Assembly (NCBI GenBank): GCA_002842285.1
Contig: PHCJ01000008.1
Location: 18,585 to 82,584 of the forward strand
Origin: Betaproteobacteria bacterium HGW-Betaproteobacteria-22
Lineage (GTDB): Bacteria; Pseudomonadota; Gammaproteobacteria; Burkholderiales; Methylophilaceae
Length of the DNA: 64,000 nucleotides
Reading direction: 5' to 3'
Of this stretch, positions 43,954 to 53,025 are shown in pieces (positions within the stretch are counted from its first letter, which is position 1; the number at the start of each line of letters is the position of its first letter). The notes under the pieces are model-generated. The model was not told where the DNA came from, did not search any database, and saw nothing but the letters and a program-made list of their open reading frames with translations. The translations under genes and the position numbers were made by a program.

Positions 43954-44961
43954 ATGAACTGCGGCACCTATCCACCTGCTTTAATAGACAGTTTTGGTCG
44001 CAAGGTGGATTACATCCGCCTGTCGATCACAGACCGTTGTGATTTCAGATGCGTGTACTGCATGCCCGAAGATGTGCAGTTCTTGCCGCGCGACGAGCTG
44101 CTGTCGCTGGAAGAATGCGCTCGCATTGTTAAAGCCTTCGTATCGCTTGGCGTAAAAAAAGTGCGCATTACCGGAGGCGAGCCGCTAGTGCGCAAAGATG
44201 CGCTGTGGCTTTTTAATGAAATTGGTCATTTGCCAGGCTTGAATGAGCTGGTGGTTACCACCAACGGTTCACAGCTGGAACATCAGGCTGAGGCACTCAA
44301 GCGGGCCGGTGTACGTCGCGTCAACATCAGTCTGGATAGCCTGGATGCTACACGTTTTCGAAGAATTACGCGTGTAGGTGATCTTGGCAAGGTGTTGCGA
44401 GGCATCATGGCAGCCAAGCAGGCAGGTTTTGAAAGTGTCAAATTAAACACGATCCTTATGCGCGACATCAATGAAGATGAAGCTATTTCCATGGTTGGAT
44501 TTGCAATCGTACAGGGTATCGATATTGCCTTTATAGAAGAGATGCCGCTTGGGCAGGTAAATTATGCGCGAAACTCTACTTATGTCAGCAATGAAGAAAC
44601 ACTAAAGCTGCTCAGGGCGCGCTATGATCTGATTGGCAGCGTGGAAACCACGGGTGGCCCCGCGCGCTACTGGCGTGTACCGAACACGGATACCAAAGTT
44701 GGATTTATTTCTCCGCATAGCCATAACTTTTGTGAATCCTGCAATCGGGTGCGCGTCACCAGCAAAGGTGAGTTGTATCTTTGCCTGGGACAGGAAAACA
44801 AGGTTAATCTGGCACCGTTTCTCAGACAGTTCCCTAATGACGATCGGCCATTGAAAGAAGCCATCGTGAACAGCATGCGGGTTAAACCTAAAGGTCATTA
44901 CTTCAATCTGAAGCGCGCCGAGCCAGCTGTAATCCGATTTATGTCACATACAGGAGGCTGA
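43954..44961 (+). CDS. moaA: GTP 3',8-cyclase MoaA (molybdenum cofactor synthesis)
   Basis: SITDRCDFRCVYCMPEDVQF radical-SAM CxxxCxxC, C-terminal SHTGG. Confidence 0.96.
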   Translation: MNCGTYPPALIDSFGRKVDYIRLSITDRCDFRCVYCMPEDVQFLPRDELLSLEECARIVKAFVSLGVKKVRITGGEPLVRKDALWLFNEIGHLPGLNELVVTTNGSQLEHQAEALKRAGVRRVNISLDSLDATRFRRITRVGDLGKVLRGIMAAKQAGFESVKLNTILMRDINEDEAISMVGFAIVQGIDIAFIEEMPLGQVNYARNSTYVSNEETLKLLRARYDLIGSVETTGGPARYWRVPNTDTKVGFISPHSHNFCESCNRVRVTSKGELYLCLGQENKVNLAPFLRQFPNDDRPLKEAIVNSMRVKPKGHYFNLKRAEPAVIRFMSHTGG

Positions 44962-44984
44962 CAGCACCGTTGAACCCATAAGCC

Positions 44985-45079
44985 CATCAACGCCTGTGTG
45001 AAAGCCTGTTCAGGTGTTAGATGGTGTATGCCGAGTCGCTTTTGTTGAATGGGTCGATGACTTTTCGAAGGTGTCAAAA
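44985..45079 (-). pseudogene. Possible IS3-type transposase C-terminal remnant
   Basis: Minus strand frames VIDPFNKSDSAYTI and RPIQQKRLGIHHLTPEQAFTQA together resemble a '...YNxKRLHxxLxxLTPEQ' ending. Confidence 0.3.
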
Positions 45080-45080
45080 T

Positions 45081-45110
45081 AAAAAACACCGCATATAAGC
45101 GGTGTTTTTG
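45081..45110. terminator. Rho-independent terminator after moaA
   Basis: AAAAAACACCGCATATAAGCGGTGTTTTTG. Confidence 0.85.
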
Positions 45111-45313
45111 TATCAGCTTGTGGGGAGCTGATGATGCCAGTTTTGTACTGGGAGCATTGTTACACTAAATTTTTAACTGCCGAAGTGTCGATATAACCCT
45201 CCTTATTTACTGCAATTTACTTTAAATCCAGCTTGCAACAACCACAGTTAATTTATACACCTAAACTTTCATGAATTCAATACACTTCACAAAAAAACTG
45301 TCTAGAGGGTGTT

Positions 45314-45820
45314 TTAATCTTTTTTTTGTTCATGAGTGGTTGATTTTATGAATGGATCGTCAAAATCCTGATCATGTGCTTCAAACAGGGCAATCAGCTG
45401 GTGATAAAACTGATTAAAAATTTCGGGCGTGTTGCCTTTGCTTCGCAATGCCAGACACTCGTCAGATAACACATATAGCTGGTCTATGATGGCTTTATGT
45501 GCTTGCCGATGCGCGCGAAAATATTCGTAATCCTCGGTAACATGGGGGCGGTTGAGCATGATGGTTTCTTCATGTTGAAAATGCTTGCTTGCAAGATCAA
45601 GAATGTGAAACAAAAATGACGGTAAACGCCCCTGACAAGAAGCCTGTTTCTCGTGATTGCACTGTTGGCAATCGGGTGGCTGTATCGTTTTACTGCACGC
45701 ACACGCATCACGCAGGTTTTCAAGGTACTGTTCAAGTAACTTGTGTTCCTGCTCAATGATAAGGTAGTCGGCGGGGGATAGTGCTTTAATCGCTTGACTA
45801 TGAACTAGCATAGAAAACAC
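45314..45820 (-). CDS. Hemerythrin-domain protein with cysteine-rich insert
   Basis: Ligand pattern EQEHKLLEQ...KHFQHEETIM...HRQAHKAIID...EAHDQDFDDPF; start may be GTG at 45820 or ATG at 45811. Confidence 0.85.
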   Translation of the reverse strand: MFSMLVHSQAIKALSPADYLIIEQEHKLLEQYLENLRDACACSKTIQPPDCQQCNHEKQASCQGRLPSFLFHILDLASKHFQHEETIMLNRPHVTEDYEYFRAHRQAHKAIIDQLYVLSDECLALRSKGNTPEIFNQFYHQLIALFEAHDQDFDDPFIKSTTHEQKKD

Positions 45821-45854
45821 TCACCAATCTTTACATATAAAAACTTACCAATGT

Positions 45855-45868
45855 TGATAAACATCATA
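45855..45868 (-). promoter_or_regulatory. FNR/ANR-box-like site TTGATAAACATCAT upstream of hemerythrin gene
   Basis: 9/10 matches to TTGAT-N4-ATCAA. Confidence 0.6.
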
Positions 45869-46114
45869 TCGCTGAATGATTAAAAAGTACAGGGTTAGAC
45901 TTTAGCCCAGACTTCCCATATATGGACGCCCGCATTTGCCAAGGTTTCATTTGATGATTTTGAGTAGGTAAAGATTGCAGCCATATATCCGGATTTTGAA
46001 GGTGTAAATAATTTTATGTGAAGCGCATTGCCTCTATCCCTGATGGAGTTTGCTGAGTAACGCCAGATCATCAGGACGCACTCTCGGTGCGATGGAAAAT
46101 ACTGTTTAAGTTAC

Positions 46115-46345
46115 TCACGGTCTGAGCTGTCTCGCGATCATTTCATGACTGCCTGTGTAATCGGAGTGGAATGTCTTGTCTTTGGTCAGTGGTGCCCAAT
46201 GATGCGTGCATTCTTGTTCCGTCGCGCCATGAGCTTCCCTAGCCAGCGCTCTAGCGCTACTTAATGCCCAGCAGATTCTGCCTTGCCACCACTGGAATAC
46301 TGCCTAGGCACCATTCTAGCCGCCCGTTGCTTGTGTGGCGATGTT
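46115..46345 (-). pseudogene. Degraded IS110-family transposase C-terminus
   Basis: Minus-strand fragments in different frames: MVPRQYSSGGKAES, WLGKLMARRNKNARII, WAPLTKDKTFHSDYTGSHEMIARQLRP*; the order matches an IS110-type C-terminus. Confidence 0.65.
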
Positions 46346-46403
46346 ATCAGGTAGCACTGTTAGTGCAGATGCGTAAAAACTCGTTCTGTCTTCGCTACGT
46401 CGG

Positions 46404-47636
46404 CTAACGCAAAGTGACTTTCTGTACCACCAGGCTGCCGACGATGTCGCCTTCCACATTCACTGTAGTGCGTACCGTATCCAGCAGCCTGTCTATTGGC
46501 AATAAAATTGCAATCGCCTCAGCTGGCAAGCCAACCGATTGCAACACCATCACCATGGTGACCATTCCTGCGCTCGGAATCCCAGGAGCACCAAGCGCTG
46601 CAACCATCGCCATCGCAAACACGATACCCTGCTGCATCATACTTAATTCGATGCCTACGAGATTGGCTATAAACAGCGCGGCTGCAGCTTCGTATAAAGC
46701 GGTCCCATCCATATTAATGGTGGCGCCCAAAGGCAGGACAAAGCCCGCTATTTCCGGTTTTACATGTAAATGCTGAGTAGCACAGCGTAAACTGATAGGC
46801 AAGGTTGCCGCGCTTGAACTGGTTGCAAACGCTGTCACCAGCGCGGCACGCGAGCCACGCCATAACTTTACCGGTGAGATACGTGTCAGCCCATATAGAA
46901 TCAGCGGCAGCACCACGATGCCATGCAGTAATGTTGTTGACACTACGACAGCAACAAATTTAGCCAAGGTGCCAAGCATGGCGACATCCTGCAATGCAAC
47001 CAGCTTAATCAGTAAAGCCATAATCCCGAATGGCGCAAGCTTCATCACCCAGCCCACTATCAGCATGGTAATATCCAATGCCTCCTGCAGCAATTGACGC
47101 ACATGCGCAAACCGCTCTCCACCCATGACCAGTGCAATGCCCAGGATGAGTGAGAATATGACCACTGCCAGCACATTGGTTTGCGCTAACGCTGCAAACG
47201 GATTCACAAATAAACCATGAAGAAACTGTGCAAAGAACTCAGGCAGTGGCAACTGCTTAGCCTGAAAGTTCTGCATGGCATTTTCAAACATCGTAATTTG
47301 TAAACCACTGCCCGGATTAAAATAATTACTCGTCAGCAGTGCGAGCGCAATTGCCAGCATCATGGTTGCAACAAAATAGGTAAGCGCACTTATCCAGACC
47401 CGATGCATTTGCTGGTGCTGGCGTAAATTAGCAATTCCAACAGAAATTGAACAGAATACCAGGGGGATCAGTATCATCTTAAGCAGGTCTATAAACAGCG
47501 TCCCCACCAAGCTAGACACATACAGGCCACTCACAACCGCGGCATGGTTGGCGCCTAAGTCCTGAAAATAGGCACCTATAGCAACGCCAAAAGCTGTGCC
47601 TAATAATATCTGTAAATTCAGACTGGGCCACTTCAT
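46404..47636 (-). CDS. Dicarboxylate/amino acid:cation symporter (DAACS family)
   Basis: ATSSSAATLPISLRC and PLGATINMDGTALYEAAAALFIANLVG. Confidence 0.93.
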   Translation of the reverse strand: MKWPSLNLQILLGTAFGVAIGAYFQDLGANHAAVVSGLYVSSLVGTLFIDLLKMILIPLVFCSISVGIANLRQHQQMHRVWISALTYFVATMMLAIALALLTSNYFNPGSGLQITMFENAMQNFQAKQLPLPEFFAQFLHGLFVNPFAALAQTNVLAVVIFSLILGIALVMGGERFAHVRQLLQEALDITMLIVGWVMKLAPFGIMALLIKLVALQDVAMLGTLAKFVAVVVSTTLLHGIVVLPLILYGLTRISPVKLWRGSRAALVTAFATSSSAATLPISLRCATQHLHVKPEIAGFVLPLGATINMDGTALYEAAAALFIANLVGIELSMMQQGIVFAMAMVAALGAPGIPSAGMVTMVMVLQSVGLPAEAIAILLPIDRLLDTVRTTVNVEGDIVGSLVVQKVTLR

Positions 47637-49033
47637 GCGTGGTCGATGCTTTCTTTGCCTTTTGTTTTTTTAGCGGCGTTTTTTTTTGCAGCGTGCTTAG
47701 CAGCTTGAGGTTCTGTTGTGGTCTCGGTAGCAGGCTCAGGTTTTGCAAGTTGAGGGCTATCCAGCTTTTCAAACACGGCGGCAAAAAAACCATCTGTATG
47801 GTGGATATGCGGCAATAATTTTAAATAATTACCTGTATCCAGCATAATTTGCTGCTGCGCCAATATTTCAGCCGCGTTCAACAGCTTAAAATCAGGGTGT
47901 GTTGCTAAAAACTGTGTTGCGATTTGCTCGTTCTCATCACTTAATAAACTGCACGTTGCATAGATCAGGCGACCACCTGTTTTGGTCAATTTGGCCGCGC
48001 GCGCTAAAATATTCTCCTGTTTCACATTTAATTCTGCCACATCCTGCGGAGTCTGACGCCACTTTAAATCCGGGTTGCGCCGTAGCGTGCCAAGACCGCT
48101 ACACGGTGCATCCACCAGCACCCGGTCAAATTTACCATTCAGGCGCTTGAGCTTAGGGTCGGATTCGCTGCTAATCACTTGTGCATTTAAATTACTCAAA
48201 CCGGAACGCTTAAGACGCTGCCCCAGATTATGTAAGCGCTTTTCAGATACATCAAAGGCATACAATCTGCCGGTGTTGCGCATCAGCGCACCAATCGCCA
48301 GACTTTTACCTCCCGCACCAGCACAGAAATCAGCCACCATCATACCGCGTTTAGCTGCCACAAGATGCGCCAGTAGTTGGCTACCTTCATCCTGCACTTC
48401 AATCTTGCCTTCAGTAAACAGCACATGACGGCCAATATTCATTCGATGCGGCATGCGAATACCAATCGGCGAGTAGGGTGTTTCCGTGATGGTGGTTTCG
48501 TTTGAAGTATTTTCCGCCAGCATTTTCTTGAGCACTTCGTCGCGTGTGCCTTTAATGGTATTCACTCGCAAGTCCAGTGTCGCCTGTTCATGCATACTAC
48601 GTGCAATCGCAAGCGCTTCGGATTCGCCATATTGCACCACCAACTTATCCCACAGCCAATCACGCACATCCGCCTGCACAGCTTGCGGCAAGTTCTCTGT
48701 GGATTTTGCCTTAATCATGTGCGCCCACTCTTTTTGCTGCTCATTGAGCATAGGCTCAAGCTCTCGAATGCTCATGCCCTGCACACGCAACAACCAGGCT
48801 AAAATGAGTTTACGCGCGTCGTCCGGGTCATTTTCATCATTGGCGGTTACCGTGCTTAAAAATCGTAAGCGACGCAGAACACCATATACGCTCTCCGCCA
48901 CAAAGGCGCGTTCTTTAGTACCTAAATCTCGGTTGTTGCGAAAAAACTCGCTTAATTTGGCGTCGGCCGGTCCACTAAAGGTCAGTAAATTGGAAAGGAC
49001 TACTGCAGCTTGCCTAATCAAATTGGGCGTCAT
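47633..49033 (-). CDS. rsmB: 16S rRNA (cytosine967-C5)-methyltransferase, RsmB/NOL1 family
   Basis: VADFCAGAGGKSLAIGALM; VDAPCSGLGTLRRNPDLKWR; YATCSLLSDENE. Confidence 0.88.
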   Translation of the reverse strand: MTPNLIRQAAVVLSNLLTFSGPADAKLSEFFRNNRDLGTKERAFVAESVYGVLRRLRFLSTVTANDENDPDDARKLILAWLLRVQGMSIRELEPMLNEQQKEWAHMIKAKSTENLPQAVQADVRDWLWDKLVVQYGESEALAIARSMHEQATLDLRVNTIKGTRDEVLKKMLAENTSNETTITETPYSPIGIRMPHRMNIGRHVLFTEGKIEVQDEGSQLLAHLVAAKRGMMVADFCAGAGGKSLAIGALMRNTGRLYAFDVSEKRLHNLGQRLKRSGLSNLNAQVISSESDPKLKRLNGKFDRVLVDAPCSGLGTLRRNPDLKWRQTPQDVAELNVKQENILARAAKLTKTGGRLIYATCSLLSDENEQIATQFLATHPDFKLLNAAEILAQQQIMLDTGNYLKLLPHIHHTDGFFAAVFEKLDSPQLAKPEPATETTTEPQAAKHAAKKNAAKKTKGKESIDHA

Positions 49034-49081
49034 ATGAATTCTCTTTTATTGTTATTGCGGGTAAACGTGTCGTTAAACAAA

Positions 49082-49825
49082 CTACTCGACTTTTAGTTCC
49101 GTTAAGCTTTGCTCTAACTTCTGACCATTGTCATCTACCATTAAAATACGCACGGGCAAGTAATGATGCTCGGTTGATAGCCATAACTCCTTGGTTTCCG
49201 ACGCATCTTGCTTTGGCTGCACCAGATGTAAGGTTTTATATTGCACCCCGGCATTTTCTATAATTTCAATTTCCGGCTTCACTATGTATTGATAATGATT
49301 GAGTTTTTTGCCGGTTGTGAGCGATACAGTCAATGCATCTTTCAACGAGGCAGGTACATACATAAACTGATAGGCGTAACTTGCAAGGTCTTGCGTACCT
49401 GGTGTCAGCACAGCTTGTTTTAGCTTGCCCTTCACCGTCATATTGAGGTTTTGTTTAGGCCAGTCAAATTCGGCTCTCAGTAACTTTTTAGGCTGATCGC
49501 TCTGCTGCAACTCAAAGTGGCTAGGTTTCAAGCCCTGCGCGTTCACCTCACCAATGCTTATCAGGACACGCTCACCAAACAAAGCATAAACACCAACGCC
49601 TTTGGTGACACTTTCAATTTTGTAAGTATCGCCCGTGACCACAAACTGCTCGCGCACATTTGCAAATGGCAGCCCGTTTTTAGTAACTTCATAAGTGGCC
49701 AGAATGCGTTTTGGCAATACAGTCTGCTGAGCGAAGACAATTGAACTTACTGAAATAAGTACGGTAAAACCTAACATTATGATGTGATTGAACACAATGG
49801 CTCCTCTTATTTTAAGATACATCAC
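49082..49825 (-). CDS. DUF3108-type periplasmic protein
   Basis: Signal peptide; ILATYEVTKNGLPFANVREQFVVTGDTYKIESVTKGVG...LWLSTEHHYLPVRI. Confidence 0.75.
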   Translation of the reverse strand: MMYLKIRGAIVFNHIIMLGFTVLISVSSIVFAQQTVLPKRILATYEVTKNGLPFANVREQFVVTGDTYKIESVTKGVGVYALFGERVLISIGEVNAQGLKPSHFELQQSDQPKKLLRAEFDWPKQNLNMTVKGKLKQAVLTPGTQDLASYAYQFMYVPASLKDALTVSLTTGKKLNHYQYIVKPEIEIIENAGVQYKTLHLVQPKQDASETKELWLSTEHHYLPVRILMVDDNGQKLEQSLTELKVE

Positions 49826-49901
49826 AAGTAACGCTTCACGACGGTTTTGGTTATCAAACCTATTGCTTAAAACAATTGCTTAAAAACAATTCCCACAGCC
49901 C

Positions 49902-50951
49902 TTAAACTACGACCGTAGGCGCCTCGCCTGCACGCTGCGCTCGGATCTGACCTATTTCAAACACTGTTTCACCTGATGTTTCCAATAGCGCTCTAGCTTC
50001 TGCTGCGTGTACTTTATCCACGATGACCGCCATACCGATACCGCAGTTAAATGTCTTATACATTTCACTTGGCACAATGTTGCCCTGCGCCTGTAACCAT
50101 TGGAACAATGGCGGCAGCTGCCAGCTGGCAGCCTTGATTTCAGCTGTCAAGCCTTCAGGCAGTACACGTGGGATATTCTCAGTGATGCCGCCGCCGGTGA
50201 TGTGCGCCATGCCTTTTACAGGCAGTGTATCAATCAACTTCAGCAAAGGCTTCACATAAATACGCGTAGGCGCCATCACCACATCTTTGAACTTACTGCC
50301 ATGAAAATCGGACTCAAAATCAATGCCTGACTTTTCAATCAATTTACGAATTAGCGAGTAACCATTTGAATGCGCACCACTTGATGCCAGCCCTAACACC
50401 ACATCACCGGGTGCAATCGTTGAGCCATCAATCAGCTTGGATTTCTCAGCGCAACCTACCGCAAAGCCTGCAAGATCGTACTCTCCAGCCGGATACATGC
50501 CCGGCATTTCCGCTGTTTCACCACCCACCAGTGCACAGCCTGACTGCTCACAGCCAGCAGCAATGCCCTTAATTACCTGTGCTGCCACGTCTACTTCAAG
50601 CTTGCCGCACGCAAAATAATCCAGAAAGAATAATGGTTCTGCGCCTTGTACTAGAATATCGTTCACGCTCATCGCGACTAAATCAATCCCTACGGTATCA
50701 TGTTTATTGAGCTCAAACGCTAGCTTGAGCTTAGTGCCGACACCGTCGGTGCCTGACACAAGCACCGGTTCTTTAAACTTTTTCGGCACGGCAAATAACG
50801 AGCCAAAACCACCAATCCCACCGAGCACTTCCGGACGCATCGTACGTTTGGCAAATGGTTTAATCTGTTCCACCAAAGCATCGCCTGCTTCAATATCTAC
50901 GCCTGCATCACGGTAGCTAATAGAGGTTTTATCAGAATTATTGGCGCTCAA
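49902..50951 (-). CDS. purM: Phosphoribosylformylglycinamidine cyclo-ligase
   Basis: [44 protein letters not shown]. Confidence 0.97.
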   Translation of the reverse strand: MSANNSDKTSISYRDAGVDIEAGDALVEQIKPFAKRTMRPEVLGGIGGFGSLFAVPKKFKEPVLVSGTDGVGTKLKLAFELNKHDTVGIDLVAMSVNDILVQGAEPLFFLDYFACGKLEVDVAAQVIKGIAAGCEQSGCALVGGETAEMPGMYPAGEYDLAGFAVGCAEKSKLIDGSTIAPGDVVLGLASSGAHSNGYSLIRKLIEKSGIDFESDFHGSKFKDVVMAPTRIYVKPLLKLIDTLPVKGMAHITGGGITENIPRVLPEGLTAEIKAASWQLPPLFQWLQAQGNIVPSEMYKTFNCGIGMAVIVDKVHAAEARALLETSGETVFEIGQIRAQRAGEAPTVVV

Positions 50952-51070
50952 GTGAGTTCTCGCTTTCTACAAAAAATGTTTTCTACGTCTATAATGGCAT
51001 TTTAACTGAAATGATGCGTTAACCGAAATTTTAGGCTGGCTCATATTGCGTAAATTTTTAGAGAATACAA

Positions 51071-52144
51071 ATGGATAAGCATGTCAACATGGTTTGGCTC
51101 ATCGCTATTTTGTTATTTAGTGGCCTGATTTATCTGTTAGGGCCAATCCTCACGCCTTTTTTAATAGCAGCCATCCTGGCCTACATCGCCAATCCGCTGG
51201 TCAATAAAATTAACGGGTTCCAAATCAAAAAATTCAGCCCCAGCCGCACACTGGCCACGCTCATTGTCATGGCGTTGCTACTTGGCACCCTGTTACTGCT
51301 GCTTTTGATTGTAATACCGCTACTGCAAAAAGAAATTATATTGCTTGCACAAAAACTCCCTGTTTATTTCAACGCAGCAAAAACACTCCTTGAGCCATGG
51401 CTGTTAAAAAACTTTGGCATTGCCCTCACCGTTGATTTTGTCCAAATTCAGCAGATTTTGACTGACAACTGGCAAACAGCAGGTAACTTTGCTAAAAATA
51501 TTGCCCTAGGCTTAAGTACGCACAGCATAGCAATTGCAGGATGGCTCGCCAATCTGATATTGATCCCGCTAGTGTTATTTTATCTGTTGCTTGATTGGAA
51601 CATCATCATCGAGAAAGTAAGTCATTTAATTCCGAGAAAACGCATTGCTAAAACACAGTTAATCGCCTCTGAAGTTGATGCGGTTCTTGCAGAATTTTTA
51701 CGCGGACAACTGACCGTAATGCTACTGATGAGCGTGTTTTACGCAGCAGGCTTATGGCTTGTGGGGCTGGAACTCGCCCTGCCTATCGGAATTTTATCTG
51801 GATTATTAGGTTTTATCCCTTATTTAGGCTTTGGCCTGGGTCTGTTGCTAGGCATACTTTCAGCACTGCTACAGTTTGGCAATCTCCAAGATTTGATTCC
51901 TATTTTAATAGTATTTGGTTTAGGACAAGTCATCGAAAGCATGGTACTTACCCCTTATCTGGTGGGCGATCGCATTGGCCTGCATCCGCTGGCAGTGATT
52001 TTTGCGCTTATGGCAGGTGGACAGTTATTTGGTTTTGCAGGCGTACTGCTGGCGTTGCCAGTTTCTGCAGCCATAGCGGTGGGGTTCAGGCATGCCAGGA
52101 CACAATATTTACAGAGTCAATTTTATACAGGCAATCATTCTTGA
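51071..52144 (+). CDS. AI-2E/PerM family permease
   Basis: 357 aa multi-TM protein; GLLGFIPYLGFGLGLLLGILSALLQF; ESMVLTPYLVGDRIGLHPLAVIFALMAGGQLFGFAGVLLALPVSA. Confidence 0.9.
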   Translation: MDKHVNMVWLIAILLFSGLIYLLGPILTPFLIAAILAYIANPLVNKINGFQIKKFSPSRTLATLIVMALLLGTLLLLLLIVIPLLQKEIILLAQKLPVYFNAAKTLLEPWLLKNFGIALTVDFVQIQQILTDNWQTAGNFAKNIALGLSTHSIAIAGWLANLILIPLVLFYLLLDWNIIIEKVSHLIPRKRIAKTQLIASEVDAVLAEFLRGQLTVMLLMSVFYAAGLWLVGLELALPIGILSGLLGFIPYLGFGLGLLLGILSALLQFGNLQDLIPILIVFGLGQVIESMVLTPYLVGDRIGLHPLAVIFALMAGGQLFGFAGVLLALPVSAAIAVGFRHARTQYLQSQFYTGNHS

Positions 52145-52764
52145 AGCAACTTTTACTCGATATACAGCCGTCAGCCCCGCAAACATTAGACAACTTCATA
52201 TCCGGCCGCAATGATGAAGCGCTTCATAGCCTCAAGCAAGCACTTACTAACGTAGCGGAGGCCCGCTTTATTTACCTGTGGGGATCAAAAGGCAGCGGAA
52301 AAACGCATTTACTGCAAGCCTGCAAACGCCGTGCAGCAGAGGCAAAATTGCCGCTCCACATTGCGGATGACGTGCACAACCTGAATGAAGACGCACAAAT
52401 TGCCTTGTTTGACCAATTCAACCAGTTACGCGCAACCGGCGGCATACTGATTAGCAGCGGCATTGCTGCCCCCACGCAGATGGGCTTGCGCGAAGACCTG
52501 GCAACCAGGCTTGCCTGGGGCCTGGTATATCAGCTTCACCCGCTCACGGATGAAGAAAAAGCCAAAGCACTCAAAACCCATGCACAAGACCGAGGCATGA
52601 AACTGCCGGATGAGGTTGTAGATTACTGCCTGCGCTATCTGCGCCGTGACTTACCTACGCTCATGGCAGTGTTGGATGCATTGGATGAATGGTCACTAAC
52701 AGAGAAAAAACCGGTGACCGTGCCTATGTTGAAAAAACTCTTACAGCTTAAACTTGAATACTAA
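52141..52764 (+). CDS. hda: DnaA-related regulatory inactivator Hda
   Basis: KQLLLDIQPSAPQTLDNFISGRNDEALHSL; YLWGSKGSGKTHLLQAC; apparent TTG start overlapping the perM-like stop (TTGA). Confidence 0.9.
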   Translation: MKQLLLDIQPSAPQTLDNFISGRNDEALHSLKQALTNVAEARFIYLWGSKGSGKTHLLQACKRRAAEAKLPLHIADDVHNLNEDAQIALFDQFNQLRATGGILISSGIAAPTQMGLREDLATRLAWGLVYQLHPLTDEEKAKALKTHAQDRGMKLPDEVVDYCLRYLRRDLPTLMAVLDALDEWSLTEKKPVTVPMLKKLLQLKLEY

Positions 52765-53025
52765 ATGAGCCACGGACACCATGCATATATGTTTTTCTTT
52801 AATCCGGATTTCCATTAAGACGCGCAGAGTATACCTGCTAAAGCAGCACTGGATTGGTGGTGATGCGCTTTGCGGTTAAGCGCACATATATTCCACGGAT
52901 ATGCACCTGCGGTCACTCTAGCATCTCTGCCTCAGGCATGGCACTTGCTAACCGTAGCTGCTATCCACTACCGCTTGCTGGCTTAACGCAGCGTCCGCTA
53001 TTAAGCCTGGGGGTAATTGGCCATG

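Noticed and set aside
51754-52140. N-terminal extension of the Hda ORF inside the perM-like gene
   Set aside because: This part overlaps a well-supported permease in another frame; Hda homology begins at the TTG at 52141.
52765-53025. Intergenic region between hda and tolC considered as an IS remnant or small RNA
   Set aside because: No convincing coding remnant or stable terminator-like structure could be read by eye.
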